From Xanthobacteraceae bacterium (GTDB taxonomy: Bacteria; Pseudomonadota; Alphaproteobacteria; Rhizobiales; Xanthobacteraceae), in the NCBI GenBank assembly GCA_019746135.1, contig JAIESI010000172.1:1-32587 (forward strand): a stretch of DNA of 32,587 nucleotides. The letters run 5' to 3'. The position numbers were made by a program, and so were the translations under genes. The notes below the pieces were generated by a model. The model did no database searches. It had not been told where the DNA came from and saw only the letters and a program-made list of their open reading frames with translations. Below are positions 15,303 to 22,691 of this stretch, in pieces (positions within the stretch are counted from its first letter, which is position 1; every line of letters begins with the position of its first letter).

Positions 15303-17549
15303 CTACGCCGTGCCGTCGCGCGCGGCGCGCTCCAGAAACTGCTCGAGCGCGGCAATGCAGCTGCGGTCGCGATAGAGCCGTTCCCGGTCGCGGATGACGC
15401 GCGTTTTGAGGTCCGCCCGCCATTGCGGGTCCCGGGCGATGCGAACGGCGAGCGAAACATAGCCGTCGATCGTCCCGGCCACGGTCTCCGGCATGCCCAT
15501 CATCCGCAGCATGCCGGCGCTGACCCGGCCCCGCATCAGGTCGCCCTCGAAGGTCACGACCGGCAGGTCCTGCGCCATCGCCTCGAGCGTCGTGTTGCCG
15601 CCCGACCAGCCGATGCTGTCGAGCATGACGTCGCATTGGGCGCTCGCCGCGGCGAAGCGGCTCATGCTCATCGAGTTGAGCAGGACGCAGTGGTCGCTGG
15701 ATTTGAGGCCGTGCGCGGCGAACGCCTGCTCGAGCCGTCGCTCGAACAGCTCGGTCACGCCGTGCCCCATGTGACGGATGAACACGAACTGGCAGTCGCC
15801 GGCTTCCTTGGCGATGCGCGGCAACACATCGTCGTGCTGCGGCAGGTACTTGAACAGCGATTGCGCGCACCAATAGACGGTGGCGGAGGGACGCAGGCCC
15901 AGCTCTTGCCGGTTCAGGATCACGGTGTCGAGCTTGGGCGGCTCATAGTGGAAGGCGATGTTCGGCAGCGTCACGAGCTTTTCCGAATAGTGCTCCGCGC
16001 CGTCCGGCGGCTCGAACAGCTCGCCGCTGAGGAAGCCGTCGATGGTCGGGTAGCCCGAGGTCTGCGGGTGGCCGATGTAGCTGCACTGCACCGGCGCAAG
16101 CCGGAGCGCCGCAAGCTCCGACGCCTCGTGGTTCATGCCGATCTCGGGATAGATGATCACGTGCGGCCGGTCGGCCTCGATGATCTTGCGCCATTCGTCC
16201 GCCGGATGCGGACCTTGATCGAAGCGATAGGCGTGCGCTTTGGCGATTTCGGTCTCGGCGTCCTGCTTGTAGCTGGTGTTGTAGCAGAACACCTGAAAGC
16301 GCTGCTTGTCGAGCTGCGTGACCCAGCCGCGGACACCGACCTTCCACACCGAGTGCTGGAAGAAGTAGCCGCTGACGATGCCGACGCGAACCGGCTCGCC
16401 GGGCCTGGGCGGCTCGGCGAGCTTCACCGCGCCGTGGTGCTTCGCCATGATCTTCGATGCGAGGCCGCCGAACAGCCTTTGCAGGTCGCGGTCGTTGCGG
16501 CCCTGGTAGGCCAGGAAGAACGGCTGCGCCATGCCGAGCCCCTTGGTCATGTCGGGCGGCGTGCGTCCGGCGTCATGGTCGGCGCAGAGCGCGCGCAGCC
16601 TTCGCTCGTACTCGGCACGCTGCCGGCCGATCTCGGCCTCGTCGGCATAAAGGATCGGCAGCGCCGCGCTGCATGCCGCCCAGCGCGCCTTGCTGTAGTC
16701 GGCCTTGAGCGCGGCCGCCTTCTCGTAGCTCGCCGCCGCGTCGTTGGCGCGGTTGCAGTCGGCGAGCAGCATGCCGCGCATGTAGTGCGCCTCGGCGTAG
16801 CCCGGATGCGCTGCAAGCAGCGCGTCGAGCGTCTGCAATGTCTCGTCGAAGCGCTTGAGCGCGCGCAGCGAGGCGCAGCGGTTGAGCATCGCCTCGGGAA
16901 AATTCGGCTGGATCGCCAGCGCCCGTTCGTATTCCGCAAGCGCCTCGGCCGACTGGCCGATGGCTTCGAGCACCGCGCCACGGTTGCAGTAGGCCTTGGC
17001 GTATTTCGGGCGCAGCGCGATCGCGCGGTCGAAGCTCTTCAGCGCCTCGGCATAGCGATTGAGCAGCCGCAGCGCGTTGCCCTGGTTGTAGTGCGCGTCG
17101 GCATAGTCGGGCTTGAGCGCGATCGCGCGCCTGAAGCCGTCCAGCGCCTCCTCGTGGCGCTCCAGGGTCAGCAGCACGCTGCCGCGGTTGTTGTGCGCCT
17201 CGGCGAAGCTCTTCTTGCGCTTGATGGCCTCGTCGAAGTTCGCCAGCGCCTCGTTGTGGCGCTGCATGGCGTTCAGCACGTTGCCGTGATTGAGCAGGAC
17301 CTGCGGCGAGGTCGGTCGCTGCTGCAGGGCCGCGCCGGTAAGACGCAGGGCCGCCGGCAGGTCGCCGCGGCCGAGCTTGATCACCCCCAGCATCTGCAGC
17401 GCGTCGAAGTGGTCCGGCCGCACCTGCAGCACCACCGAATAGAGCGCCTCCGCCTCCGCGGTCCGGCCCTGGTGGTGCAGCTCGAGCGCCTGGTTGAAGG
17501 TACGCGCAACGTCGAGAGGCTTGCCTTGCGGCGCAGTCACGGAGGGCAT
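15303..17549 (-). CDS. TPR / GT41 (OGT-like) glycosyltransferase, candidate flagellin glycosyltransferase
   Basis: A 748-residue protein with two parts. Residues about 10-290 are tandem TPR units (repeated AxxNRGxxLxxxxRxxEALxxFxxAIALxPxYAxA). Residues about 385-745 are a GT41/SPINDLY-type transferase. Motifs comparable to O-GlcNAc transferase are visible: a His after GYFFQ (about His399), YIGHPQTSGYPTIDGFLS, a Lys in QSLFKYLP (about Lys567, equivalent to the OGT nucleotide-sugar Lys) and GGNTTLEAMAQDLPVVTFEG. It is cytoplasmic (no signal). Its position directly after two flagellins and before flaG/flgN-type genes suggests it glycosylates Ser/Thr of flagellin, as FlmG does in Caulobacter; that is inference. 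The upstream gene ends TGA immediately before an in-frame GTG at 17555, so the two are translationally coupled; ATG 17549 is the preferred start. Confidence 0.9.
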   Translation of the reverse strand: MPSVTAPQGKPLDVARTFNQALELHHQGRTAEAEALYSVVLQVRPDHFDALQMLGVIKLGRGDLPAALRLTGAALQQRPTSPQVLLNHGNVLNAMQRHNEALANFDEAIKRKKSFAEAHNNRGSVLLTLERHEEALDGFRRAIALKPDYADAHYNQGNALRLLNRYAEALKSFDRAIALRPKYAKAYCNRGAVLEAIGQSAEALAEYERALAIQPNFPEAMLNRCASLRALKRFDETLQTLDALLAAHPGYAEAHYMRGMLLADCNRANDAAASYEKAAALKADYSKARWAACSAALPILYADEAEIGRQRAEYERRLRALCADHDAGRTPPDMTKGLGMAQPFFLAYQGRNDRDLQRLFGGLASKIMAKHHGAVKLAEPPRPGEPVRVGIVSGYFFQHSVWKVGVRGWVTQLDKQRFQVFCYNTSYKQDAETEIAKAHAYRFDQGPHPADEWRKIIEADRPHVIIYPEIGMNHEASELAALRLAPVQCSYIGHPQTSGYPTIDGFLSGELFEPPDGAEHYSEKLVTLPNIAFHYEPPKLDTVILNRQELGLRPSATVYWCAQSLFKYLPQHDDVLPRIAKEAGDCQFVFIRHMGHGVTELFERRLEQAFAAHGLKSSDHCVLLNSMSMSRFAAASAQCDVMLDSIGWSGGNTTLEAMAQDLPVVTFEGDLMRGRVSAGMLRMMGMPETVAGTIDGYVSLAVRIARDPQWRADLKTRVIRDRERLYRDRSCIAALEQFLERAARDGTA

Positions 17550-17555
17550 GGACAC

Positions 17556-17912
17556 TCAGGCTTTGATATTGGCGTGGATGCTTGTTTGGGGCTCGTTGGG
17601 GTCCGCGGGCGCGGCGTCGGTCTGCACCGGGCGGTAGGCGCGAAGCCGCAGCAGCGCCTGGTCGGGATGCTCGCCGGCCTGGTTGCGGATGTCGTTCTCG
17701 CGGATGATCACGTCGCGTGCCTCGGGATCGGCGATGACGTCGGGCGGGGCATGGTCGTGACGCTGCTCGCGATGGTCGGTTTCGCTGTGGTCGCCGCTTG
17801 CCGCAGCGACGATCTTGTCCACGGAAAGCTCCGTCGCCGGCGCCTGACGCGGATCGCGCGACGTGAATTGCTGCACGCCGACGCGGGGCCTGATGGTGAA
17901 GCTGCTGTCCAT
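17556..17912 (-). CDS. FlaG-like / flagellar hypothetical protein
   Basis: A 118-residue hydrophilic protein without signal or membrane segments. The N-terminus is low complexity. The C-terminal DPEARDVIIRENDIRN...HPDQALLRLRAY resembles the 'V(I)R.xDxRTGEVVRQ(I/V)PxExxLRLR' strand-helix of FlaG-type proteins, which influence filament length, but the similarity is partial. The start at ATG 17910-17912 is set by AAGGAG six bases upstream; the longer frame to 17972 has no ribosome site. It is followed without a gap by the glycosyltransferase. Confidence 0.5.
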   Translation of the reverse strand: MDSSFTIRPRVGVQQFTSRDPRQAPATELSVDKIVAAASGDHSETDHREQRHDHAPPDVIADPEARDVIIRENDIRNQAGEHPDQALLRLRAYRPVQTDAAPADPNEPQTSIHANIKA

Positions 17913-17993
17913 TTCGGTCTCCTTGCGGCTGCCATCGCCCCGCGCGAACCCGAACCGAACTCGCATTCCCAAAACGCTGTTTTCGACGCAACT

Positions 17994-18476
17994 CTACAAG
18001 ACGCGACTGACCGCCAGCGGTTGCTGGCTGCTGACCGGCGGGGTGGTGGCCCGGCCGGTCGCGCCGTAGGCCTGTGGCGTGGCCTTGCGGGCCAGTTCGT
18101 TGGACACGCCGCGCATGATGCTCTCCGAAACCGCATGCGCGGTCGCCAGCACCGTCAGGTTCATCTGCAGCAGCGCCCGGAACTCGTCGTGGCGCTCGCG
18201 CAGATCGTCGACCATTCCGGGCGTCGTGCGCGCCAGGTAGCCCTGACTTGCTTTGATTCGCGTCGTATCCGCAATGTACATGCGCGACAGCTCGGCCTTG
18301 GCCGGCTCGAGTTTCGTGGCCTCGTTGAGCTTTCCGGCACGAACCAGCTCGGTTTCCTCCTCGACCGTGCCGAGCAGCGCTTCCATCACGTCGAGCAGAT
18401 GTTTGATCAGGGCCTCGGCTTCGGCCGGGCTTGCGACCGGCCGCACCGGTTCGGGCTTTGCGGGAAGGTTGCTCAT
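17994..18476 (-). CDS. flgN: FlgN-like export chaperone
   Basis: A 160-residue, mostly helical protein. Residues about 18-120 form the FlgN-type helical hairpin (EALIKHLLDVMEALLGTVEEETELVRAGKLNEATKLEPAKAEL, then a second long helix). The tail is Thr/Pro/Ser/Gln-rich. FlgN binds FlgK and FlgL before export, which fits the nearby flgK-flgL. The ATG overlaps the stop of flgJ (ATGA), and AGGA lies six bases upstream. The sequence is divergent from enteric FlgN, so the name rests on layout, size and context. Confidence 0.75.
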   Translation of the reverse strand: MSNLPAKPEPVRPVASPAEAEALIKHLLDVMEALLGTVEEETELVRAGKLNEATKLEPAKAELSRMYIADTTRIKASQGYLARTTPGMVDDLRERHDEFRALLQMNLTVLATAHAVSESIMRGVSNELARKATPQAYGATGRATTPPVSSQQPLAVSRVL

Positions 18477-18787
18477 CGGATTTCCTGTTGGGCGAGCAGC
18501 GCGCGCTCGACCTCGTTGGCGAGGCCGATGCCGCCTTTCTTCACGAACGACTTGGAGTATTCGTCGGTCAGGAACGACCGCCAGATGGTGGCGCCGGGGC
18601 CGCCGCTGAACGGCCCTTTGCCGACACCTTCGAACATCTGCTGGAACATGCTGTTGAGGAACATTGCCTCGAAGTCCTCGGCCTGGCCGCGGGCTTTCGC
18701 CGCACGGCCCGTAAGGTTGCCCTTGGCGCCGGCGAGCGCCGCGGTGGCATCCGCCGAAAGCTGCGGCGCGAAGGCGATGGAGGCCAT
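18473..18787 (-). CDS. flgJ: Rod-binding protein FlgJ, N-terminal domain only
   Basis: A 104-residue protein equal to the rod-binding half of FlgJ (AEDFEAMFLNSMFQQMFEG ... FLTDEYSKSFVKKGGIGLANEVERALLAQQ). It lacks the muramidase domain of enterobacterial FlgJ, as in Caulobacter, where a similar short protein (CheL) occurs. It caps or chaperones rod assembly in the periplasm. It overlaps flgI at the 5' end (TGATG) and flgN at the 3' end (ATGA), so the three form one translational unit. A separate peptidoglycan hydrolase must be encoded elsewhere. Confidence 0.9.
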   Translation of the reverse strand: MASIAFAPQLSADATAALAGAKGNLTGRAAKARGQAEDFEAMFLNSMFQQMFEGVGKGPFSGGPGATIWRSFLTDEYSKSFVKKGGIGLANEVERALLAQQEIR

Positions 18788-19938
18788 CACATCACCTCGA
18801 TTTCGGCCTGGATCGCGCCCGCGGCCTTGATCGCCTGAAGGATGGCGATCATGTCGCGCGGCCCGATGCCGAGCGCATTGAGCCCGTCGACGAGCTGCTG
18901 CAGCGATACGCCCTCGCGCACCAGCGCCAGCCGCCGGCCGTCCTCCTGCACGCCGACCCGGCTGCGCGGCACCCGCACGGTCTGCGCGCCACGGTTCGCG
19001 AACGGGCCCGGCTGGCTCACCTGCGGGGTCTCGGAGATCGTGACGGTGAGATTTCCCTGTGCGACGGCGACGGTCGAGACGCGCACGTCGCGGCCCATCA
19101 CGATCACGCCGGAGCGTTCGTCGATGACGATTCTGGCCGAGAGGTCAGGCTCGATCTGCAACTGCTCGATCTCGGTGAGCAGCGACACGACGTTGCCGGC
19201 GTAGATCTTCGGCACGTTGACCTGCACCGTCGACTGGTCGAGCGGCTCGGCGGTGCTCGCGCCGATGAAGTCGTTGATCGCGGCGGCGATGCGCTTGGCG
19301 GTGGTGAAGTCGGGATTGCGCAGCGCGAGCCGCACCTGGTTGAGCCGGTTCAGCGCAAACTCGATCTCGCGCTCGATGATCGCGCCGTTGGAGATGCGGC
19401 CGACGGTCGGCACGCCGCGCACGATCTTGGCGGCTTCACCCTCGGCCTGGAAACCGGAGATCGCGACCGAGCCCTGGCCGACCGCGTAGACGTTGCCGTC
19501 GGCGCCGAGCAGCGGTGTGACGAGAAGGGTGCCGCCCTGCAGGCTCTTGGCGTCGCCGAGCGCGGACACCGTGACGTCGATGCGCGAGCCTTGCGTGCCG
19601 AAGGCCGGAAGGTTCGCTGTGACCATCACCGCCGCGACGTTGCCGGTGCGGATGGTCTGGCCGCGGATGTTCACGCCGAGCCGTTCGAGCATCGCTTGCA
19701 GCGACTGCCGGGTGAACGGGATGTTGGTCAGCGTATCGCCGGTGCCGTTGAGACCGACGACCAGGCCGTAGCCGATGAGCTGGTTCTGCCGCACGCCTTC
19801 GATGTTCGCGAGATCCTTGATCCGCGACGTCGACGACACGCGATAGGGCTCGTCCGCGCGCGAAGGCGCGGCGGCGCAAAAGCCAAAAACTGTCAGCGCC
19901 GCGACAGCCGCGGCGAACGCACGATGCAACGTCCGCAT
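18787..19938 (-). CDS. flgI: Flagellar P-ring protein FlgI
   Basis: A 383-residue FlgI. A cleavable signal peptide (MRTLHRAFAAAVAALTVFGFCAAAPSRA) is followed by the family core: RIKDLANIEGVRQNQLIGYGLVVGLNGTGD, QSLQAMLERLGVNI, NVAAVMVTANLPAFGTQGSRIDVTVSALGDAKSLQGGTL, and a C-terminal LQQLVDGLNALGIGPRDMIAILQAIKAAGAI. It assembles in the periplasm into the P ring around the rod. The start at ATG 19936-19938 has GGGGAG seven bases upstream and a sigma-54 promoter 39-54 bp upstream. It is the first gene of flgI-flgJ-flgN, divergent from fliX. Confidence 0.96.
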   Translation of the reverse strand: MRTLHRAFAAAVAALTVFGFCAAAPSRADEPYRVSSTSRIKDLANIEGVRQNQLIGYGLVVGLNGTGDTLTNIPFTRQSLQAMLERLGVNIRGQTIRTGNVAAVMVTANLPAFGTQGSRIDVTVSALGDAKSLQGGTLLVTPLLGADGNVYAVGQGSVAISGFQAEGEAAKIVRGVPTVGRISNGAIIEREIEFALNRLNQVRLALRNPDFTTAKRIAAAINDFIGASTAEPLDQSTVQVNVPKIYAGNVVSLLTEIEQLQIEPDLSARIVIDERSGVIVMGRDVRVSTVAVAQGNLTVTISETPQVSQPGPFANRGAQTVRVPRSRVGVQEDGRRLALVREGVSLQQLVDGLNALGIGPRDMIAILQAIKAAGAIQAEIEVM

Positions 19939-19976
19939 CACATTGCTCCCCAATGAGTTCGGACCGCATGTCGCTA

Positions 19977-19992
19977 TGCCAGCGCCGTGCCA
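19977..19992 (-). promoter_or_regulatory. Sigma-54 promoter of flgI
   Basis: Read on the minus strand: TGGCACG-GCGC-TGGCA, one mismatch from TGGCACG-N4-TTGCA, with exact GG-GC spacing. The predicted start is near 19966, giving a leader of about 28 bases that contains the GGGGAG ribosome site. Confidence 0.75.
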
Positions 19993-20072
19993 GTCCGTTA
20001 TGGAGTCAAATCGTTGAAAAATCGGTGATTTATTTTTACGCCCGCGCGCGCACCCGGCGGAGCATGCCGTGC

Positions 20073-20093
20073 GCCCGGCAAAATCTGCCGGGC
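20073..20093. promoter_or_regulatory. Candidate enhancer dyad between flgI and fliX
   Basis: GCCCGGCA-AAATC-TGCCGGGC, an 8-bp perfect inverted repeat with a five-base AT-rich centre. It contains the CGGCA-N5-TGCCG form at 20075-20089. Its centre lies about 116 bp upstream of the predicted flgI start, suitable for an FlbD-type enhancer. It also lies about 100 bp before fliX, so it could serve or repress that promoter too. Confidence 0.5.
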
Positions 20094-20100
20094 ATTTACC

Positions 20101-20120
20101 GGCCGTTAACCATAACGGCC
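20101..20120. promoter_or_regulatory. Dyad with a CtrA-type half-site before fliX
   Basis: GGCCGTTA-ACCA-TAACGGCC is a perfect 8+8 inverted repeat. It contains TTAACCAT (20106-20113), the extended CtrA half-site known from Caulobacter, about 67 bp upstream of the fliX start. A second TTAA at the canonical spacing is missing, so this is only a candidate. Confidence 0.35.
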
Positions 20121-20179
20121 CCACCTTGACGCAATTCGGACGGACTCCGCCGCCCGCTCCTAAAGCAAGGCATCACGCG

Positions 20180-20593
20180 ATGCGCATCGCCGGACCGAAT
20201 GCCACTGCACGGTTAGCCAATGCGTCAGGACCGCGCCGGGCCGCGTCGGGCGGCTTCTCGGTCGCCGAAGGCGAGACGGCGACATCGACGGCGGCGAGCG
20301 CGCCGCTGCGCACCATCGGCGGCATCGACGCCTTGCTCGCGCTGCAGGGCGAAGAGGGGCCGGGCGAGCGGAAGAAGCGGGCGGTCAAGCGGGGCGGCAT
20401 CGCTCTCGACATGCTCGACGAGCTCAAGATCGCGGTGCTGGCCGGCACCATCGGCCCCGCGACCTTGACCCGGTTGAAGGCGGCCACCGCCGGGCTCCGG
20501 GACGGCTCCGGAGATCCGGGCCTCGACACCGTGCTCGCCGAAATCGAGCTCCGGGTCGAAGTCGAAATCGCCAAGATCAGTCCCCGTCGCTGA
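20180..20593 (+). CDS. fliX: Flagellar assembly regulator FliX
   Basis: A 137-residue FliX. Family marks are the N-terminal MRIAGPNATA, an Ala/Ser/Pro-rich linker, TIGGIDALLALQGEE, RAVKRGGIALDMLDELKIAVLAG and DPGLDTVLAEIELRVEVEIAKI. In Caulobacter FliX couples early flagellar assembly to the sigma-54 activator FlbD. The same divergent arrangement with flgI is expected there. The start at ATG 20180 has AAGG nine bases upstream; the longer frame from 20069 would run through the regulatory dyads. No flbD gene is present in this window. Confidence 0.92.
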   Translation: MRIAGPNATARLANASGPRRAASGGFSVAEGETATSTAASAPLRTIGGIDALLALQGEEGPGERKKRAVKRGGIALDMLDELKIAVLAGTIGPATLTRLKAATAGLRDGSGDPGLDTVLAEIELRVEVEIAKISPRR

Positions 20594-20804
20594 GTCCCGT
20601 TTGCGGGCTCTCGACCGCTCGCTTGCGGCCTCCGGCCGGTCCGGACCGTGTCAAAAAACGTACATAAACTCAGCACTTTGGCCGGACGTGCACTGCAGCA
20701 TCGATGCCCTCGCCGTGCCTGCATTCCGTGCTTGTCGGCGCATGGGCGGATCACTATAAGCTCGCCGCGAGCAAGGGAGGCTCGACCGAGTAAGGGTGGG
20801 GTAT

Positions 20805-21305
20805 ATGCCGACCAAGAAGGGTAGCAAGGGGACGACAATAGCAACCAACGGCCACAATGGCCTGAATGGGCACGCCAAGAACGGAAACGGCAGCTTGGAC
20901 AAGGGCAAGGGGTATCGCCCGACCGACAAAGAGCCGTTCATGAACGAGCGCCAGAAGGAGTATTTCCGCCAGAAATTGATGTCCTGGCGGGAGGACATCC
21001 TCAAGGAAGCCAAGGAAACCCTGCAGCACCTGCAGGACGAGAACCAAAATCATCCCGACCTGGCCGACCGGGCCTCGTCGGAAACCGACCGGGCCATCGA
21101 GCTCCGCGCCCGCGACCGCCAGCGCAAGCTGATCTCCAAGATCGATGCCGCGCTGCACCGGATCGACGACGGCACCTACGGCTACTGCGAGGAAACCGGC
21201 GACCCGATCGCGATCAAGCGGCTCGAGGCCCGGCCGATCGCGACCCTTTCGGTCGAAGCCCAGGAGCGCCACGAGCGGCGCGAACGGATCTACCGGGACG
21301 ACTGA
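20805..21305 (+). CDS. dksA: RNA polymerase-binding transcription factor DksA
   Basis: A 166-residue DksA. A basic, Gly/Asn-rich N-terminal extension (residues about 1-45) precedes the coiled coil. The coiled-coil tip has the DxxDxA motif (DLADRA). The C-terminal globule reads YGYCEETGDPIAIKRLEARPIATLSVEAQERHERRE. Only one of the four classic zinc cysteines remains, as in low-Cys DksA paralogs, so zinc binding is unlikely. DksA acts with ppGpp on RNA polymerase and in several bacteria affects flagellar genes. ATG 20805 follows AAGGGTGGGG; GTG 20796 is the alternative. A hairpin terminator follows. Confidence 0.93.
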   Translation: MPTKKGSKGTTIATNGHNGLNGHAKNGNGSLDKGKGYRPTDKEPFMNERQKEYFRQKLMSWREDILKEAKETLQHLQDENQNHPDLADRASSETDRAIELRARDRQRKLISKIDAALHRIDDGTYGYCEETGDPIAIKRLEARPIATLSVEAQERHERRERIYRDD

Positions 21306-21338
21306 TCCCAAGCGGCCGCGGTATCACCGAACTGTTGC

Positions 21339-21363
21339 AATGGCCGGGCATCGCCCGGCCATT
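21339..21363 (+). terminator. Terminator of dksA
   Basis: An 11-bp perfect stem AATGGCCGGGC / GCCCGGCCATT with loop ATC, 34 bases after the dksA stop. There is only a weak T-run, so termination is plausible rather than certain. Confidence 0.6.
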
Positions 21364-21408
21364 CGCGTTGCGGATGGGAAAGGCTGGGGCGAAACAAGCG
21401 TTGGGCCA

Positions 21409-21510
21409 GAGCATGATCCCGAAAAGTGTGAAGCGGTTTTCGGAAAAGATCATGCTCAAACAAGAAGCTGAAGCGGGATGACGATTCGAAGAAAAGTCAT
21501 CCCGCTTCAG
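21409..21510. repeat. Rhizobial-type mosaic palindromic element (two hairpins)
   Basis: The first palindrome has arms GAGCATGATC (21409-21418) and GATCATGCTC (21448-21457), with inner arms CCGAAAA / TTTTCGG. The second has a 15-bp perfect stem, CTGAAGCGGGATGAC (21468-21482) with its complement at 21496-21510. The style matches RIME-like intergenic elements of rhizobia. The core AAGTGTGAAGCGGTT is shared exactly with the repeats at 29359-29476. The last arm overlaps the end of the broken glucokinase gene. Confidence 0.85.
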
Positions 21511-22483
21511 GCTCCGTTTGTCCCGGCTGCTCGGTGTTGAGCGTCGAAGTATGCCGCGAGCCCCACGAGCGAGGCTTGCGGATGCACGATGACGTGTACG
21601 GGAATGTTCTGAAGGTAGCTGCGATAATGCCCTTTGGCGAGAAACCGATCTTCGAACCCGGACTGTTGCAGCCGTTGCAGGATGCGCGGAACGATGCCGC
21701 CCGCAACATACACGCCGCCGACGGCACCGAACGTGAGCGCAAGGTTGCCCGCGACCGTTCCGAGCATCTCGCAAAACGCGTCCACCGACCGGCTGCATGT
21801 CTCGCAGGATCCTTGCAGGCCGGCTTCCGCGATCTCGCTGGCACGACGCGAGGGCGCGTCTGTGCCGCTGATTTCGGCCAGAGCGCCGTACGGTTTTGCA
21901 GACCGGGACCCGACAGCACCCGTTCGATCGAAACATGATCGAAGCGCTGTCGCAAACGATCCACGAGTTCCTCGTCGGCCTTGGAGGCGGCCGAAAAGGT
22001 CGAGTGGCCGGCCTCGCCGGTAACCGTGACAAGACGGCCGTCGCGGCGCATCAGGCACGCCGCGCCAAATCCGGTGCCCGGCCCCAGAACGACCTGGGTG
22101 CCGCCGACGACGGCTTTTCCGGCATGCAGCTGGACCACATCCGCTCCCGACAGGCATGGAAGCGACCATGCCAGGGCTTCGAAGTCGTTCAGCAGGTACA
22201 CGGCCCGGCAATTCAAGTGAGACCGAAGAGCGTCCCTGTCGACAGTCCAGCCGGTGTTGGTGATTGTCGATTTCCCGTCGTGGACAGGCCCTGCGACGCC
22301 CAGGGCGACGCCTTCGACATTCGACCCCTTGCCTTCACGATTGAGGAAATGAGACAGCGCCTCCAGCACGCCCGGGTGCTCGGCGGCTTTGCAGGAATGG
22401 ACGGACAGCAATGACCCTCGGCTTGCGAGCGCGAAGCGCGCGTTGGTCCCGCCGATATCCCCCACCAGAATCAGTCCCGCCAT
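21507..22483 (-). pseudogene. glk: Glucokinase (Glk-type), frameshifted
   Basis: The N-terminal two thirds read as an E. coli-type glucokinase: GDIGGTNARFAL (phosphate 1), LLNDFEALAWSLP (catalytic Asp), VLGPGTGFGAACL (phosphate 2), TGEAGHSTF and SIERVLSGPGLQN. At about 21889-21892 the frame breaks. The true C-terminus (ALAEISGTDAPSRRASEIAEAG..., FGAVGGVYVAGGIVPRIL, LVGLAAYFDAQ) continues in another frame to a stop at 21507. One inserted base (or a sequencing correction) would restore a normal protein of about 325 residues. As written, the first frame runs into about 125 nonsense residues. It would phosphorylate glucose if intact. GAGGT lies upstream of ATG 22483. It is divergent from the LysR gene. 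Confidence 0.88.
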
Positions 22484-22691
22484 TTGGCGACCTCTGAGCT
22501 TGACGGCGAAGCCCGTTGCGAGCTCGAGCTATTCCTCCCAACCCGCGTTGCAGCGGGCGGTTCCGGCGCGAGACCGGAACATTCCCGAGGAATCCGGCGT
22601 CGTGTTGCGCGTGCGAGGTGGCGGGCGCTCCGCCCGCGCCGTGCAGCCCTTGTGCTAGGCTCGCCCGAATCGCTGTGGCCGAGAGAGGCGA

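Noticed and set aside
15423..18830. A 1135-codon open frame on the plus strand across the glycosyltransferase, flaG-like and flgN genes
   Set aside because: It is antisense to several well-supported genes, contains no recognisable domain, and is explained by high GC content, which removes stops from the opposite strand.
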